Positions 20,501 to 32,935 are shown, numbered from the stretch's first letter. The stretch: DNA of 64,000 bases from Lampris incognitus (GCF_029633865.1 NC_079217.1:60814614-60878613); one strand, 5' to 3'. The notes: generated from the letters alone by a model not told the origin. Translations and numbers: made by a program.

Positions 20501-21233
20501 AAATAAATGGTCTATACCCAACACTACAGCTAACCAGTGCCCATTAGTATCAGCGCTATGTGTGACAACTTTACCAGGAAAATTATTAAAACAGATTGCA
20601 ACTCCTCCAGAACGGTTGGATCCATGACTGAATAACATAGAGTCACTCCACTGACTAGACCAGAGAGTGAATAACATAGAGTCACCCCACTGATTAGACC
20701 AGAGAGTGAATAACATAGTCACCCCACTGACTAGACCAGAAAGTGAATAACAGAGTCACCCCACTGATTAGACCAGAAAGTGAATAACATAGAGTCACCC
20801 CACTGATTAGACCAGAAAGTGAATAACATAGTCACCCCACTGATTAGACCAGAAGGTGAATAACATAGAGTCACCCCACTGATTAGACCAGAGGGTGAAT
20901 AACAGAGTCACCCCACTGATTAGACCAGAAGGTGAAGAGTCACCCCACTGATTAGACCAGAAAGTGAATAACATAGAGTCACCCCACTAATTAGACCAGA
21001 AAGTGAATAACATAGAGTCATCCCACTGATTAGACAAGAGAGTGAATAACATAGTCACCCCACTGATTAGACCAGAAAGTGGCGTCAGCGACGCATGAGT
21101 GAGTCTCTTGAAGAAAGAAACAGGTAAACATTTGCCCTTTACAGAAAAGAAATAAGGCTTTTCTTTTAACATTGTCCTTTAGACCCCGGGTATTTAAGGA
21201 ACAAAAAGAAACATGAGTATTCAACAATAACAT
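17588..21233 (-). pseudogene. L1-type LINE (copy 1), ORF2 endonuclease-RT
   Basis: The frame starts at the ATG at 21233 (FCSLNTRGLKDNVKRKALFL; QETHSCVADATFWSNQWGD: AP endonuclease N-terminus). It continues with VVLGIDHLFVILVKIYGYNN, LVGGDFNLAPDEWLDRWPS and SRIDFWLGTEAV. RT follows: GKSPGSDGLTTNFFKCFW, DNFRPITLLNTDYRILS, QSGFIKGRSIHNNICL, RGIRQGCGSSPLLFIVVAEF and SQLADDTTLFLK (the FADD box is conserved as LADD). The thumb and C-terminal parts run to 17590. Several frameshifts and an in-gene minisatellite make it dead. ORF2 nicks target DNA and reverse transcribes L1 RNA. Confidence 0.88.
20630..21080. repeat. 39-bp minisatellite inside the L1 endonuclease
   Basis: Twelve tandem units of GAATAACATAGAGTCACCCC plus ACTGATTAGACCAGAAAGT. 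Six units are 39 bp, five 37 bp and one 32 bp. On the minus strand a 39-bp unit encodes FWSNQWGDSMLFT, which is the normal endonuclease segment after HSCVADAT. The array is therefore an expansion of L1 coding sequence. The 37-bp units shift the frame. Confidence 0.93.
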
Positions 21234-21524
21234 TGAACAACTCTACTGAACGAAAGTAGATATCACAACAGATGGATTGTATTGTGTGAATAAAAGCGAA
21301 TGAAACTTCCGAAAAAATGAGTCAGTGACACCTGATGTAATTCTGACTATCTAATAACGGACAGTGGGTGTAATTCATACTGTAAACCTGCGTCCTCCCA
21401 TCAAGGCGAAGGAGCTTCAGGTGTGTCTCCAGAACTCTTTCCTCTCAATGCGCATGACGAGCAGAATGACGAAATGGCGCCTTGACGATGATTATCGTGA
21501 ATTGTCCCCCTGACTCTTCTTTAA

Positions 21525-22330
21525 GCTGTGATCCTGCGACCTTCAGTGTAGGCAAATAGGCCCCTGAAGTATGCAACCTTACTGGCCTGTCTTGCCTTCT
21601 CGATCTGGGGCCAGAGAAGTGGTCTCTCCATCAAGTCCTCGCGGGTCAGATCCTCTGCGAGACGCACTCCGGCCTCCTTACACACGGGAGAGTCTTTAGT
21701 GCGTTTCCAAATCTCGTCCCTCACATTACGCATGGCGAACAAGATAATAATTTGGCGATGTTTGGCAATCCCTTACCTTCCGACACGATGCACCACATCA
21801 ACTGCAACCTCCAACTTGGAATCCATGTCAGGAGCAATGCTTTTCAGGACCTGGGTTGTCTCTGCTCCGATGTTTTCCAGCGTTTTCTCCTTCCATCCTT
21901 TAATCCTCAGACACCACCTTCTCCTGTATCGGCCTTGCTCCCTCGCCTTCATTTTTACCTCACTATTCTCTTTCCGAAGCTGGTCGATGTCGTTTTCCAT
22001 CACCTTGATGTTTCTCTTACATTCGGCGAGGTCTTCCGAGTTGACTTCGTGATCTTCGCCAGGTTCGCTATCATTCATGGTGCTGTTGCGATTCAGCTGG
22101 TCCTTAATCTCCACCCACTCTCGTACCTAAGGATTTTATGGCTTCCAAGATGGCTTTTTTGGAGATATCACTAGAGTATTTGGTGGAGAGTCTTGTTCCC
22201 GTTCCCTCTTGCTGCAGGTAGCGTTCGGGTCTGCCTCCATGCAGTAGTCGTGTCCTATGTTTTCAAGAAGATTGAGGGGAGCTGTAGAACTCGAGGGGCG
22301 ACCCTCAACTGGTTTCTTTGAATTTGGCAT
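21525..22330 (-). pseudogene. L1-type LINE (copy 1), ORF1
   Basis: It starts at the ATG at 22330 (MPNSKKPVEGRPSSSTAPLN). Further on come a coiled coil (SEDLAECKRNIKVMENDIDQ; LRKENSEVKMKAREQGR), an RRM-like start (RRRWCLRIKGWKEKTLENIG) and the C-terminal domain (KEAGVRLAEDLTREDLMERP; PQIEKARQASKVAYFRG). This is L1 ORF1p architecture, an RNA-binding trimer that packages L1 RNA. Frameshifts occur near 22140 and 21760. Confidence 0.85.
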
Positions 22331-22470
22331 TTTACCAGCTTGAAGTCCAGCCGTTTGATGTCGATACAATCGTCTCATCTTATAACTTCGGGCTATAAGG
22401 AAGCAGAGCCACGACAAGTTACGCTGCTCAGCCCGCCATCAAGCCGAACGACAACCGTAGGTAGTAGTAG

Positions 22471-22588
22471 TGTAAACTAGTAATAAGACCCGTTAGCTAC
22501 CCTTTATCCGAGCGGTTAGTGATGTCGCCTTGTGGTGCAGTACACCCCGTATCGAATCCCGCACCGGGCAAGAAAATAACCGGTTACA
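22471..22588 (+). repeat. Solo LTR of the miniature tRNA-like LTR family
   Basis: 118 bp, TGTAAACTAGTAATAAGACC to AACCGGTTACA, with about 20 bp missing between GTTAG and CCCTTTA. GTAG flanks both ends (a 4-bp target duplication). The A- and B-box-like segments are kept. It lies just upstream of L1 ORF1. Confidence 0.85.
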
Positions 22589-22933
22589 GTAGCATCCATA
22601 AACTAGCCGGCCAGCACCACAGAGAAGTCATAGATCTTGGACAGTCTGACTGAGACACTAAGGGGAGGGGGGGGTTGTTGTTTAAAGGACACATTTAACA
22701 CTCCTGTTCACCTGTCCCACAAGACACCGCTGTAAAGCTGAGTCCAGCAGTGGTCCACATCCAAAATCTACAACATGACCCTGTCAGTAAAATGATATCT
22801 CTGATGTGCATGATGGGAAAAACAACATCCAGGTTGTAAAGATCAAACAAAACTACAAAAAACGTGTATTTTTTAATTTGTAATTTGAATTACCTACTTC
22901 ATTTACATATATCAGTGTTGGTGATCAACCTAT

Positions 22934-23319
22934 TTTCTTTTTTCTTTTTTTTACCCCCCCCCTTTTCCCTCCCCAATTGTACCCGGCCAATTACCCCACT
23001 CTTCCGAACCGTCCCGGTCGTTGCTCCACCCCCCTCTGCTGATCCGGGGAGGGCTGCAGACTACCACGTGCCTCCTCCGATGCATGTGGAGTCGCCAGCC
23101 GCTTCTTGTCACCTGACAGTGAGGGGTTTCACCAGGGGGACGTGGCGCGTGGGAGGATCACGCTATTCCCCCCCAGTCCCCCCCCCGAACAGGCGCCCCG
23201 ACCGACCAGAGGAGGCGCTAGTGCAGCGACCAGGACACATACCCACATCCGGCTTCCCACCTACAGACATGGCCAACTGTGTCTGTAGATACACCCGACC
23301 AAGCCGGAGGTAACACGGG
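22934..23319 (-). repeat. tRNA-derived SINE (GGCGTAGCGGTC type), copy 3, 5'-truncated
   Basis: Body as in copies 1 and 2, but the tRNA-like head is missing. It is flanked by the direct repeat GATCAACCTAT (22923-22933 and 23320-23330), so the truncation happened at insertion. The T/C-rich left edge is the 3' tail. Confidence 0.88.
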
Positions 23320-23330
23320 GATCAACCTAT

Positions 23331-24911
23331 CTTAGGCTATTTGCACTTGACATGACATACCTCTTGGTTACGACTACGAGTCAATGACCTAACAGGCCTG
23401 TTAGGTTGACATATGAATCTCTCTGCTAGCTGCTTTGGATAAAATTGTCAGCTAAGTGAGAAAGTGGTTGATTGCGCGTGTGTGAGCTGAACTAGCATCT
23501 GCTTGCCGTCTGTCCAGCGCCTGCTGGGAAAGACTGCAGTGGCCATGTTACAGATGAAAATGACAATAATAATTTTCGTTGACAAATAATCAATACAGGG
23601 ACCTTCAAGTGATGACAGCTATAGAAGTTACCACTGCTGTCGTGGCTGCTAGAACAGGCTGGCGTGCCGGATGGCAAGCTGCAGCTCTGGCAGCGGTGTA
23701 ACCGAGCCTAGCCGCTCAGCTTTCCCCTTCAAGAGTTGCCATTGACCCCCCCCCCACCCCTTCATCATACAGATATGGATATGCAGTAATACACGGCCCC
23801 CGGTCAGTGACATGGACAGCTATGACACAGACTGCCTGAGTTAGGAGCATTGCATAGGAACCCATCTGAATGCTGCTCATCCAACACAATGAACTGATCT
23901 CAGAAAAGAGGCCGTGTGACCGGAAGCTTCGCTAGCAACGTTTCGGTCAGCTTGTTTTTGACATTTCCTCTTTATCTATTTAATTTTTCTTTCATTTGAC
24001 AAGCTAAGTAAGCCAGACAGAAAGTACAGAATGGAGGGAGGGAGAGCGAGACAGGGGGGGGGGGGCATGCATCATAGCTTATGAATTTAAGTGTCAGTAA
24101 GCAATCCTGGGTGGTAGCTAAGGGCGAGCTATATTTTGAAAACATCCTGCAAAAGATCCCCCCCCTCACGTCTGCCCTAGAGCCTCGTGAACACGACTGA
24201 CAGCAAGTACTGACCAATGGAGATGCTGGTTGGCATAGAGCTCTCCTGATTGGCTGACGATGAGCGGGCGCAGAGAAAACGCTCTGTCTCTGTTTACAGC
24301 ATCTAGCAGAGCCACGGAGACCGGGTTTATGTCTCAGGCCATCTAGTTACTTGATGCTGTCGGGATGTAGAAAGAGATTTGGCCAAATATGATAAAAAAT
24401 GTTCTTTAAATCACTAATAGCCACGTCGATCGATTAATGACATATGTGATTAAGAGGAAATTGGATTTGAAATTTCAATGTCAATTTGCAGTTTTCAGGG
24501 CTGCAGTGGTCTTGCCGCACCTCACCGAGATCATTTATTTGCTTGACACCAATTGAAGGAAGCACACCTGTTTGGCGTGTCCCCCTTTTTTCAAGCTTTC
24601 TTTAAATTCCTCCAACATTTGAATGGCGATAATGATGATAGCTCAGTTTATTTGGAGGAGGATGTGGTAAGTGTGGTGCTGGGAACTCCTCTCTGTAGAA
24701 GTTATCCAGCAGACGATGGGGGGAGGAGATGTGGAGAGGTTGAAGACATGAAGACTGCAGCTTTCTGGGTGAGCTGAATGAGGATGAAGCCATTTTTTTT
24801 GGGGGGGGGGGTCTGGAAGAGAAGGAGTTGCACGCCTGCCAAGGAACAAATAAAACTTGAACAACAAACAGGGCCGGGTGTCATTTCTCACCGTGAATCC
24901 ACCTCAAAAAA
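23331..24911. other. Intergenic, no gene recognised
   Basis: About 1.6 kb without a supportable gene, RNA or repeat family. Short homopolymer runs occur at 23744, 24053 and 24800. Confidence 0.5.
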
Positions 24912-24921
24912 CTTTTAAACC

Positions 24922-25791
24922 GTATCTACTGCTACTACTTTCGGCTGCTGCCGTTAGGGGGCGCCACAGCGGATCGTCCATTTCGATTTCTTCCTGTCCT
25001 CTGCATCTTCCTCTGGCACACCAGCCACCTGCATGTCTTCCCTCCCCATATCCATGAACCTCCTCTTTGGTCTTCCCTTGTCCTCTTCCCTGGCAGCTCC
25101 ATATTCAGCATCCTTCTCCCAGTATACCCAGCGTCTCTCCTCCACACATGTCCAAACCATCTCAATCTTGCCTCTCTTGCTTTGTCTCCAAACCGTCCAA
25201 CCTGAGCTGTCCCTCTAATATACTCGTTCCTAATCCTGTCCTTCTTCGTCACTCCCAATGGAAATCTTATCATCTTCAACTCTGCCACCTCCAGCTCCAC
25301 CTCCTGTCTTCTCATCAGTGCCACTGTCTCCAAACCATACAACATAGCTGGTCTCACTACCATCTTGTAAACCTTCCCTTTAACTCTTGCTGGTACCCTT
25401 CTGTCACAAATCCCTCCTGACACTCTTCTCCGTCCACTCCACCCTGCGTGCACTATCTTCTTCACCCCTCTTCTGCACTACCCATTACTTTGGACAGTTG
25501 ACCCCAAGTATTTAAACTCATACGCCTTCATCACCTCTACTCCTTGCATCCTGACCATTGCACTGTCCTCCTTCTCATTCACACATATGTATACCGTCTT
25601 GCTCCTTCTGACTTTCATTCCTCTTCTCTCCAGTGCATACCTCCACCTCTCCAGGCTCTCTTCAACCTGCACCCTACTCTCGTTACAGATCACAGTGTCA
25701 TCTGCAAACACCATAGTCCACGGAGACTCCTGCCTGATCTCGTCCGTCAACCTGTCCATCACCATTGTAAACCAGAAAAACCTTTTAAACC
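24922..25791 (-). mobile_element. RTE LINE, 5'-truncated, with target duplication
   Basis: Minus-strand frames give the C-terminal RT half: DRLTDEIRQESPWTMVFADD (catalytic FADD), YALERRGMKVRRSKTVYI, FKYLGSTVQSNG, then KVYKMVVRPAMLYGLETVAL and RIRNEYIRGTAQVGRFGDKA. The 3' end carries GGCGCCCCCTAACGGCAGCA and a GTA tail. CTTTTAAACC flanks both ends (24912-24921 and 25792-25801). A stop lies between the two frames (about 25470). Confidence 0.9.
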
Positions 25792-25923
25792 ATGTGAGTT
25801 AATTAAATTCTATTAATGGATTACGATAAGCCTATGACACTATGACCAAGTGATGCAACAGTTCCTCAACATACTGTAAGCTCTGCGACATGACGACTCA
25901 AAAACCATTTAGATACCACTATC

Positions 25924-26851
25924 CAAGGCTGGATTACGGACCGGGCATGCCGGGCAAGTGCCCTGGAGCCCCAGACCACGAGGGGCCCCAAAAGGTCAGC
26001 AGTATTGTGTTCGCGTATAGTAGAGATCCCCAATCATACCCTACAAGGGACATTTGTTCCAACGCTGTGTCGCGATGCAGGGCCCAAGCTAGTCTCGATT
26101 GATGCGGGGGGCCCAAGCTACAGTCTCTACTAATGCAGGGTCCCAAGCTACAAAGTCTCTATTGATGCGGGGCCCCAAGCTACAGTCTCTACTAATGCAG
26201 GGTCCCAAGCTACAAAGTCTCTATTGATGCGGGGCCCCAAGCTACAGTCTCTACTAATGCAGGGTCCCAAGCTACAAAGTCTCTATTGATGCGGGGCCCC
26301 AAGCTACAGTCTCTACTAATGCAGGGTCCCAAGCTACAAAGTCTCTATTGATGCGGGGGGCCCAAGCTACAATCTCTACTAATGCAGGGTCCCAAGCTAC
26401 AAAGTCTCTATTGATGCGGGGGCCCCAAGCTACAGTCTCTACTGATTCAAGGCCCTAAGCTACAAAGTCTCTATTGATGCGGGGCCCCAAGCTACAGTCT
26501 CTACTAATGCAGGGTCCCAAGCTACAAAGTCTCTATTGATGCGGGGGCCCCAAGCTATAGTCTCTACTAATGCAGGGTCCCAAGCTACAAAGTCTCTATT
26601 GATGCGGGGGCCCCAAGCTACAGTCTCTACTGATTCAAGGCCCCAAGCTACAAAGTCTCTATTGATGCGGGGGCCCCAAGCTACAGTCTCTACTGATTCC
26701 GGGCCCCAAGCTACAAGGTCTCCATTGATGCTTCAGAGGGTATTTGCATTAGCTTTACATTTAACAATGTTTAGTATTGTTTGTGTAGCCGATCTGACGG
26801 GGAGGGGGCAATGAACGCCCCGGGGCCCCCTGGTGGGTTAATCCGGCCATG
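25924..26851. mobile_element. hAT non-autonomous element with internal minisatellite
   Basis: The ends are CAAGGCTGGATTA and, on the minus strand, CATGGCCGGATTA. The 8-bp flanks CCACTATC (25916-25923) and CCACTACC (26852-26859) match at 7 of 8 positions. The interior near both ends is GGGCCCC-rich, as in known hAT MITEs. No transposase is present. Confidence 0.75.
26098..26735. repeat. Dimeric minisatellite (about 30+30 bp) inside the hAT element
   Basis: Alternating half-units GCTACAAAGTCTCTATTGAT plus GCGGGGCCCCAA, and GCTACAGTCTCTACTAATGC plus AGGGTCCCAA, give a period of about 60 bp. The half-units derive from the GGGCCCC-rich subterminal sequence of the host element. Confidence 0.9.
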
Positions 26852-26859
26852 CCACTACC

Positions 26860-27660
26860 ATCAGAACCATTTAGAATCTTGCGAATGTCCAGTATAAAAC
26901 TCACTTTGCCAGAACGTGCCCAGACAGTGTAAACAAGTAGGCACGGACGTCACTGAGGGAGAACGCTGGACGTAGACCCTCCAGCCCAGTGCAAATAAAC
27001 AGCCCCAGACATCATCCCTGTTTACAAAACACTGGGTCCATTACACTTTTTCCTGCAGCCAGGACTCCAGCTGTTTGTCATTGGGTGGTTTACCCCCTCC
27101 GGGTTTATTTTCTCGTGAGAATTATCTGATCACTAAAACAATAACTGGGGTTATTGTAAGCAAGCGACATAATTATCCTGTTTGGTCCACAACGACTTGG
27201 CATCTCATGTTTCCGCATTTGCTTGCTATTTCAGGCAATGAAGTACTGATCTGTTCCAGTTTCACATTGCACCACATTCTCTATGGACATGCTGTTCAGT
27301 GATGATGAACATGATGACTGTTGTTGTTCCAACTGTGCCTGTCAATATTCCTCATTTTCAACCGACAGATGCGACCAAACTTGTAGACTGGGTTTTTTTC
27401 CCCCACATTTTTGACTTACTTTCGCATGTTTTGTTTTTATTTTTGATATACTTTGTAACCGAACAACTGTACAATGACAAGAATAAAGTGGCTTTCTTTC
27501 TTTTCATGTTTTGAATATAAATAGCAGTGGCAAACCAGAGCTAAAGAGGGTTGAATGAATATTTAATGAACCTTTACTTACCCCAGTGGGGCAATTAGGT
27601 ATTACAAGTTGAGAAATGCATAACAGACGACTTGGTTCAAGGTATGACCAACAAGCATAT
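26860..27660. other. No recognised feature
   Basis: About 800 bp. No gene or known repeat is recognised with confidence. Confidence 0.45.
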
Positions 27661-28806
27661 GTAAAAATGTGTGTATGTTGTCTGTGCACCATGTGTATCA
27701 GTATGTATTGTGGTACTATGTTATTGTGGTACTATGTTAGTCTTCTCCATGAATTGTCAGCTTGTGGTGGAGAAGCTTGCATGGTCCAGGCATCCTGAGA
27801 GCAATGCCATCTTGAGCTATGCTCCTGGTAGGGTCACCCATAGCGGTAAGGTCAAGGGGGAGGTCCCCGACAAAGTGCAACCCAACCAAGACCTCAACGG
27901 TGGATGAGGCGGAGGATGATGGCTGACTTTAGGGAAGCATCACAGTGGCTGGGAATGTGGATGAAGGCTGCAGCAGAAATGGGCCCCCAGTCATCTTGGA
28001 CTCCATGCCACCAGATCCTGACCCAGATCTGTCAAGGACCGTGTGGTGGCTGTCTGTGCACCAGTCTCCCCACGTTAAGGTCACGCACAGACGTCCTCCA
28101 TAACGGGAATCCTAATGGAGAGGACAGTCATCGAGCTTCGAGGGACCCTTGATGTTGATGACTATCTATGTTAGTCTATGAGAGATACTGTGTACTATGT
28201 ACTGATACACATAGTACTGTGTACTATGTGTACCAGTATGGACTGTGGTACTATGTTAGTCTATTAGAGATACTGTTGTCTGTTTGTACTATGTGTATCA
28301 GTATGTACTGTGGTACTATGTAAGTCTATTACAGATACTGTTGTCTGTGTACCATGTCCTGGGTAAGATGCTAAACTGCAACTACAGGCTTTAGAGGGGT
28401 AGCACCTTACCTCAGCAAGGACCCTTTGGCTAAGGACGACGTCCCTACTGATAGACCTGGTCCTCCTGCATGCCTGTATGGTACTTCCCATGGTGCCCAG
28501 TCCAGCCAACACATTGGGATAGGAGAAGGGAACTCTGATTACAAATCCACCTGCTGCCTTGTGGGTTGATGCCTCTTTAGGCAAAGGCTAGGAGAAGGTA
28601 ACTCTGAATTCAAATCCCCGGGCACAGGCTACCCAGCTGTCAGTACCCGGAAAGGGTAAACCATGGCGGTTCCTCTCAGTCAACTTGGCAGCGGTTCTGG
28701 AAACCAGCAGCTCTGTTCGTTAACTCGGCATCAGTTCTGGCAAAAAGCAAAAGGATTCTTCTGCGGCCGTCTCAGCTATGCTGTACCACCGAACAACAGA
28801 AAATCT
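27661..28806. repeat. Founder copies of the 45-bp family and unclassified repeat text
   Basis: Pieces at about 27670-27745 and 28155-28360 are long (about 63-bp) versions of the unit of the 30-33 kb array (GATACTGTTGTCTGTGTAC, TATGTGTATCAGTATGTACT). Between and after them (27746-28150 and 28361-28800) lies text that reads like a dispersed vertebrate repeat, but I cannot name its family. Confidence 0.5.
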
Positions 28807-28810
28807 TGCC

Positions 28811-29993
28811 AAGGGACACTATAGAGCACCAAATAGTGTCGTCATCTAGGGACACCATATAGCACCAAATAGTGTCCTCATCTAGGGACACCATATAGCA
28901 CCAAATAGTGTCCTCATCTAGGGACACTATATAGCACCAAATAATGTCGACATCTAGTGACACTATATAGCACCGAATAGTGTCCTCATCTAGGGACACT
29001 ATAGAGCACCAAATATTGGTGTCATCTAGGAACACTATAGAGCACCAAATAGTGTCATCTAGGGACACTACAGGGCACCAAATAGTGTCGTCATCTAGGG
29101 ACACTACAGAGCACCAAATAGTGTCGTCATCAAGGAACAGTATAGAGCACCAAACAGTGTCATCTAGGGACACTATGGAGCACCAAATAGTGTTGTCATC
29201 TAGGGACACTACAGGGCACCAAATAGTGTCGTCATCTAGGGACACTATAGAGCACCAAATAGTGTCGTCATTCTAGGAACACTATAGCACCAAATATTGA
29301 CGTCATCTAGGGACACCACATGGCACCAAATAGTGTCGTCATCTAGGGACACTATAGAGCACCAAATAGTGTTGTCATCTAGGGACACTATAGAGCACCA
29401 ACTAGTGACGTCATCTAGGGACACTACAGGGCACCAAATAGTGTCGTCATCTAGGGACACTACAGAGCACCAAATAGTGTCGTCATCAAGGAACAGTATA
29501 GAGCACCAAATAGTGTCGTCATCTAGGGACACTATGGAGCACCAAATAATGTTGTCATCTAGGGACACTACAGGGCACCAAATAGTGTCGTCATCTAGGG
29601 ACACTATAGAGCACCAAATAGTGTCGTCATTCTAGGAACACTATAGAGCACCAAATAGTGTCGTCATTCTAGGAACACTATAGCACCAAATATTGACGTC
29701 ATCTAGGGACACCACAGGGCACCAAATAGTGTCGTCATCTAGGGACACTATAGAGCACCAAATAGTGTTGTCATCTAGGGACACTATAGAGCACCAACTA
29801 GTGACGTCATCTACGGACACTACAGGGCACCAAATAGTGTCGTCATCTAGGGACACTATAGAGCACCAAATAGTGTCATCTAGGGACACTATAGAGCACC
29901 AAATAGTGTCGTCATCTAGGGACACTATAGAGCACCAAATAGTGTCGTCATCTAGGGACACTATAGAGCACCAAATAGTGTCGTCATCTAGGG
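28811..29993. repeat. 36-bp minisatellite, about 33 units
   Basis: Unit AGTGTCGTCATCTAGGGACA plus CTATAGAGCACCAAAT. Each unit holds an inverted repeat AGTGTC...GACACT and the palindrome CTATAG. A block of about 356 bp containing the rare variant CAAGGAACAG is duplicated (29131 and 29487). Open frames on both strands are a by-product of the 36-bp period. Confidence 0.95.
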
Positions 29994-30084
29994 TGCAGCC
30001 TCACATTTGAATATGGAGATAGTGAATCATAGATTTATACTATCTTTGTATTAACCTGTGTTTTATTCGTTTCGAAGGCGTGTG

Positions 30085-32935
30085 TGTGTCTGTGTACCAT
30101 GTGTATCATTATGTACTGTGGTACTATGTTAGAGGTACTGTTGTCTGTGTACTATGCGTATCAGTATGTACTGTGGTACTATTTTAGTCTGTTGGAGGTA
30201 CTGTTGTCTGTGTACCATGTGTACTGTGGTACTATATTAGCGGTACTGTTGTCTGTGTACTATGTGTACTGTGGTACTATGTTAGAGATACTGTTGTCTC
30301 TGTACTATGTGTATCGGTATGTACTGTGGTACTATGTGAGATGTACTGTTGTCTGTGTACCATGTGTACTGTGGTATTATGTTAGAGGTACTGTTGTCTG
30401 TATACTATGTGTACCATGTGTACTGTGGTACTATGTTAGAGATACTGTTGTCTGTGTACTATGTGTATCAGTATATACTGTGGTACTATGTGAGAGGTAC
30501 TGTTGTCTGTGTACCATGTGTACTGTGGTACTATGTGAAAGGTACTGTTGTCTGTGTACCATGTGTACTGTGGTACTGTGTGAGAGGTACTGTTGTCTGT
30601 GTACCATGTGTACTGTGGTACTGTGTGAGAGGTACTGTTGTGTGTGTACCATGTGTACTGTGGTACTATGTGAGAGGTACTGTTGTGTGTGTACCATGTG
30701 CACTGTGGTAATATGTGAGAGGTACTGTTGTGTGTGTACCATGTGTACTGTGGTACTGTGTGAGAGGTACTGTTGTCTGTGTACCATGTGTACTGTGGTA
30801 CTATGTGAGAGGTACTGTTGTCTGTGTACCATGTGTACTGTGGTACTGTGTGAGAGGTGCTGTTGTCTGTGTACCATGTGTACTGTGGTACTATGTGAGA
30901 GGTACTGTTGTCTGTGTACCATATGTACTGTGGTACTGTGTGAGAGGTACTGTTGTCTGTGTACCATGTGTACTGTGGTACTGTGTGAGAGGTGCTGTTG
31001 TCTGTGTACCATGTGTACTGTGGTACTGTGTGAGAGGTACTGTTGTCTGTGTACCATGTGTACTGTGGTACTGTGTGAGAGGTACTGTTGTCTGTGTACC
31101 ATGTGTACTGTGGTACTCTGTGAGAGGTACTGTTGTGTGTGTACCATGTGTACTGTGGTACTGTGTGAGAGGTACTGTTGTGTGTGTACCATGTGTACTG
31201 TGGTACTGTGTGAGAGGTACTGTTGTCTGTGTACCATGTGTACTGTGGTACTGTGTGAGAGGTACTGTTGTGTGTGTACCATGTGTACTGTGGTACTGTG
31301 TGAGATGTACTGTTGTGTGTGTACCATGTGTACTGTGGTACTGTGTGAGAGGTACTGTTGTGCGTGTACCATGTGTACTGTGGTACTGTGTGAGAGGTAC
31401 TGTTGTGCGTGTACCATGTGTACTGTGGTACTGTGTGAGAGGTACTGCTGTGCGTGTACCATGTGTACTGTGGTACTGTGTGAGAGGTACTGTTGTGTGT
31501 GTACCATGTGTACTGTGGTACTGTGTGAGAGGTACTGTTGTGTGTGTACCATCTGTACTGTGGTACTGTGTGAGAGGTACTGTTGTCTGTGTACCATGTG
31601 TACTGTGGTACTGTGTGAGAGGTACTGTTGTGTGTGTACCATGTGTACTATGGTACTGTGTGAGAGGTACTGTTGTGTGTGTACCATGTGTACTGTGGTA
31701 CTGTGTGAGAGGTACTGTGTGTGTACCATGTGTACTGTGGTACTGTGTAAGAGGTACTGTTGTGTGTGTACCATGTGTACTGTAGTACTGTGTGAGAGGT
31801 ACTGCTGTGTGTGTACCATGTATACTGTGGTACTGTGTGAGAGGTACTGTGTGTGTACCATGTGTACTGTGGTACTGTGTAAGAGGTACTGTTGTGTGTG
31901 TACCATGTGTACTATGGTACTGTGTGAGAGGTACTGTTGTGTGTGTACCATGTGTACTATGGTACTGTGTGAGAGGTACTGTTGTGTGTGTACCATGTGT
32001 ACTGTGGTACTGTGTGAGAGGTACTGTTGTGTGTGTACCATGTGTACTGTGGTACTGTGTGAGAGGTACTGTTGTGTGTGTACCATGTGTACTGTGGTAC
32101 TGTGTGAGAGGTACTGTTGTGTGTGTACCATGTGTACTGTGGTACTGTGTGAGAGGTACTGTTGTGCGTGTAGCATGTGTACTGTGGTACTGTGTGAGAG
32201 GTACTGTTGTCTGTGTACCATGTGTACTGTGGTACTGTGTGAGAGGTACTGTTGTCTGTGTACCATGTGTACTGTGGTACTGTGTGAGAGGTACTGTTGT
32301 CTGTGTACCATGTGTACTGTGGTACTGTGTGAGAGGTACTGTTGTGTGTGTACTGTGGTACTGTGTGAGAGGTACTGTTGTGTGTGTACCATGTGTACTG
32401 TGGTACTGTGTGAGAGGTACTGTTGTGTGTGTACCATGTGTACTATGGTACTGTGTGAGAGGTACTGTTGTGTGTGTACCATGTGTACTGTGGTACTATG
32501 TGAGAGGTACTGTTGTGTGTGTACCATGTGTACTGTGGTACTGTGTGAGAGGTACTGTTGTGTGTGTACCATGTGTACTGTGGTACTGTGTGAGAGGTAC
32601 TGTTGTGTGCTTACCATGTGTACTGTAGTACTGTGTGAGAGGTACTGCTGTGTGTGTACCATGTGTACTGTGGTACTGTGTGAGAGGTACTGCTGTGTGT
32701 GTACCATGTGTACTGTGGTACTGTGTGAGAGGTACTGTTGTGTGTGTACCATGTGTACTGTGGTACTGTGTGAGAGGTACTGCTGTGTGTGTACCATGTG
32801 TACTGTGGTACTGTGTGAGAGGTACTGCTGTGTGTGTACCATGTGTACTGTAGTACTGTGTGAGAGGTACTGCTGTGTGTGTACCATGTGTACTGTAGTA
32901 CTGTGTGAGAGGTACTGTTGTGTGTGTACCATGCT
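30085..32935. repeat. 45-bp minisatellite, about 62 units
   Basis: Unit GAGGTACTGTTGTGTGTGTA plus CCATGTGTACTGTGGTACTGTGTGA in two parts. Units at the left edge (30085-30490) are longer and contain the extra TATCAGTATG block. The array reads open in several frames on both strands (for example 952 aa and 833 aa) only because 45 is divisible by three; the translations are pure 15-residue repeats. Confidence 0.95.

Noticed and set aside
28772..30010. Repeat proteins (SLDDDTIWCSIV or SSRDTIEHQIV units)
   Set aside because: Translation of the 36-bp minisatellite on both strands. There is no unique sequence, signal or splice structure around it.
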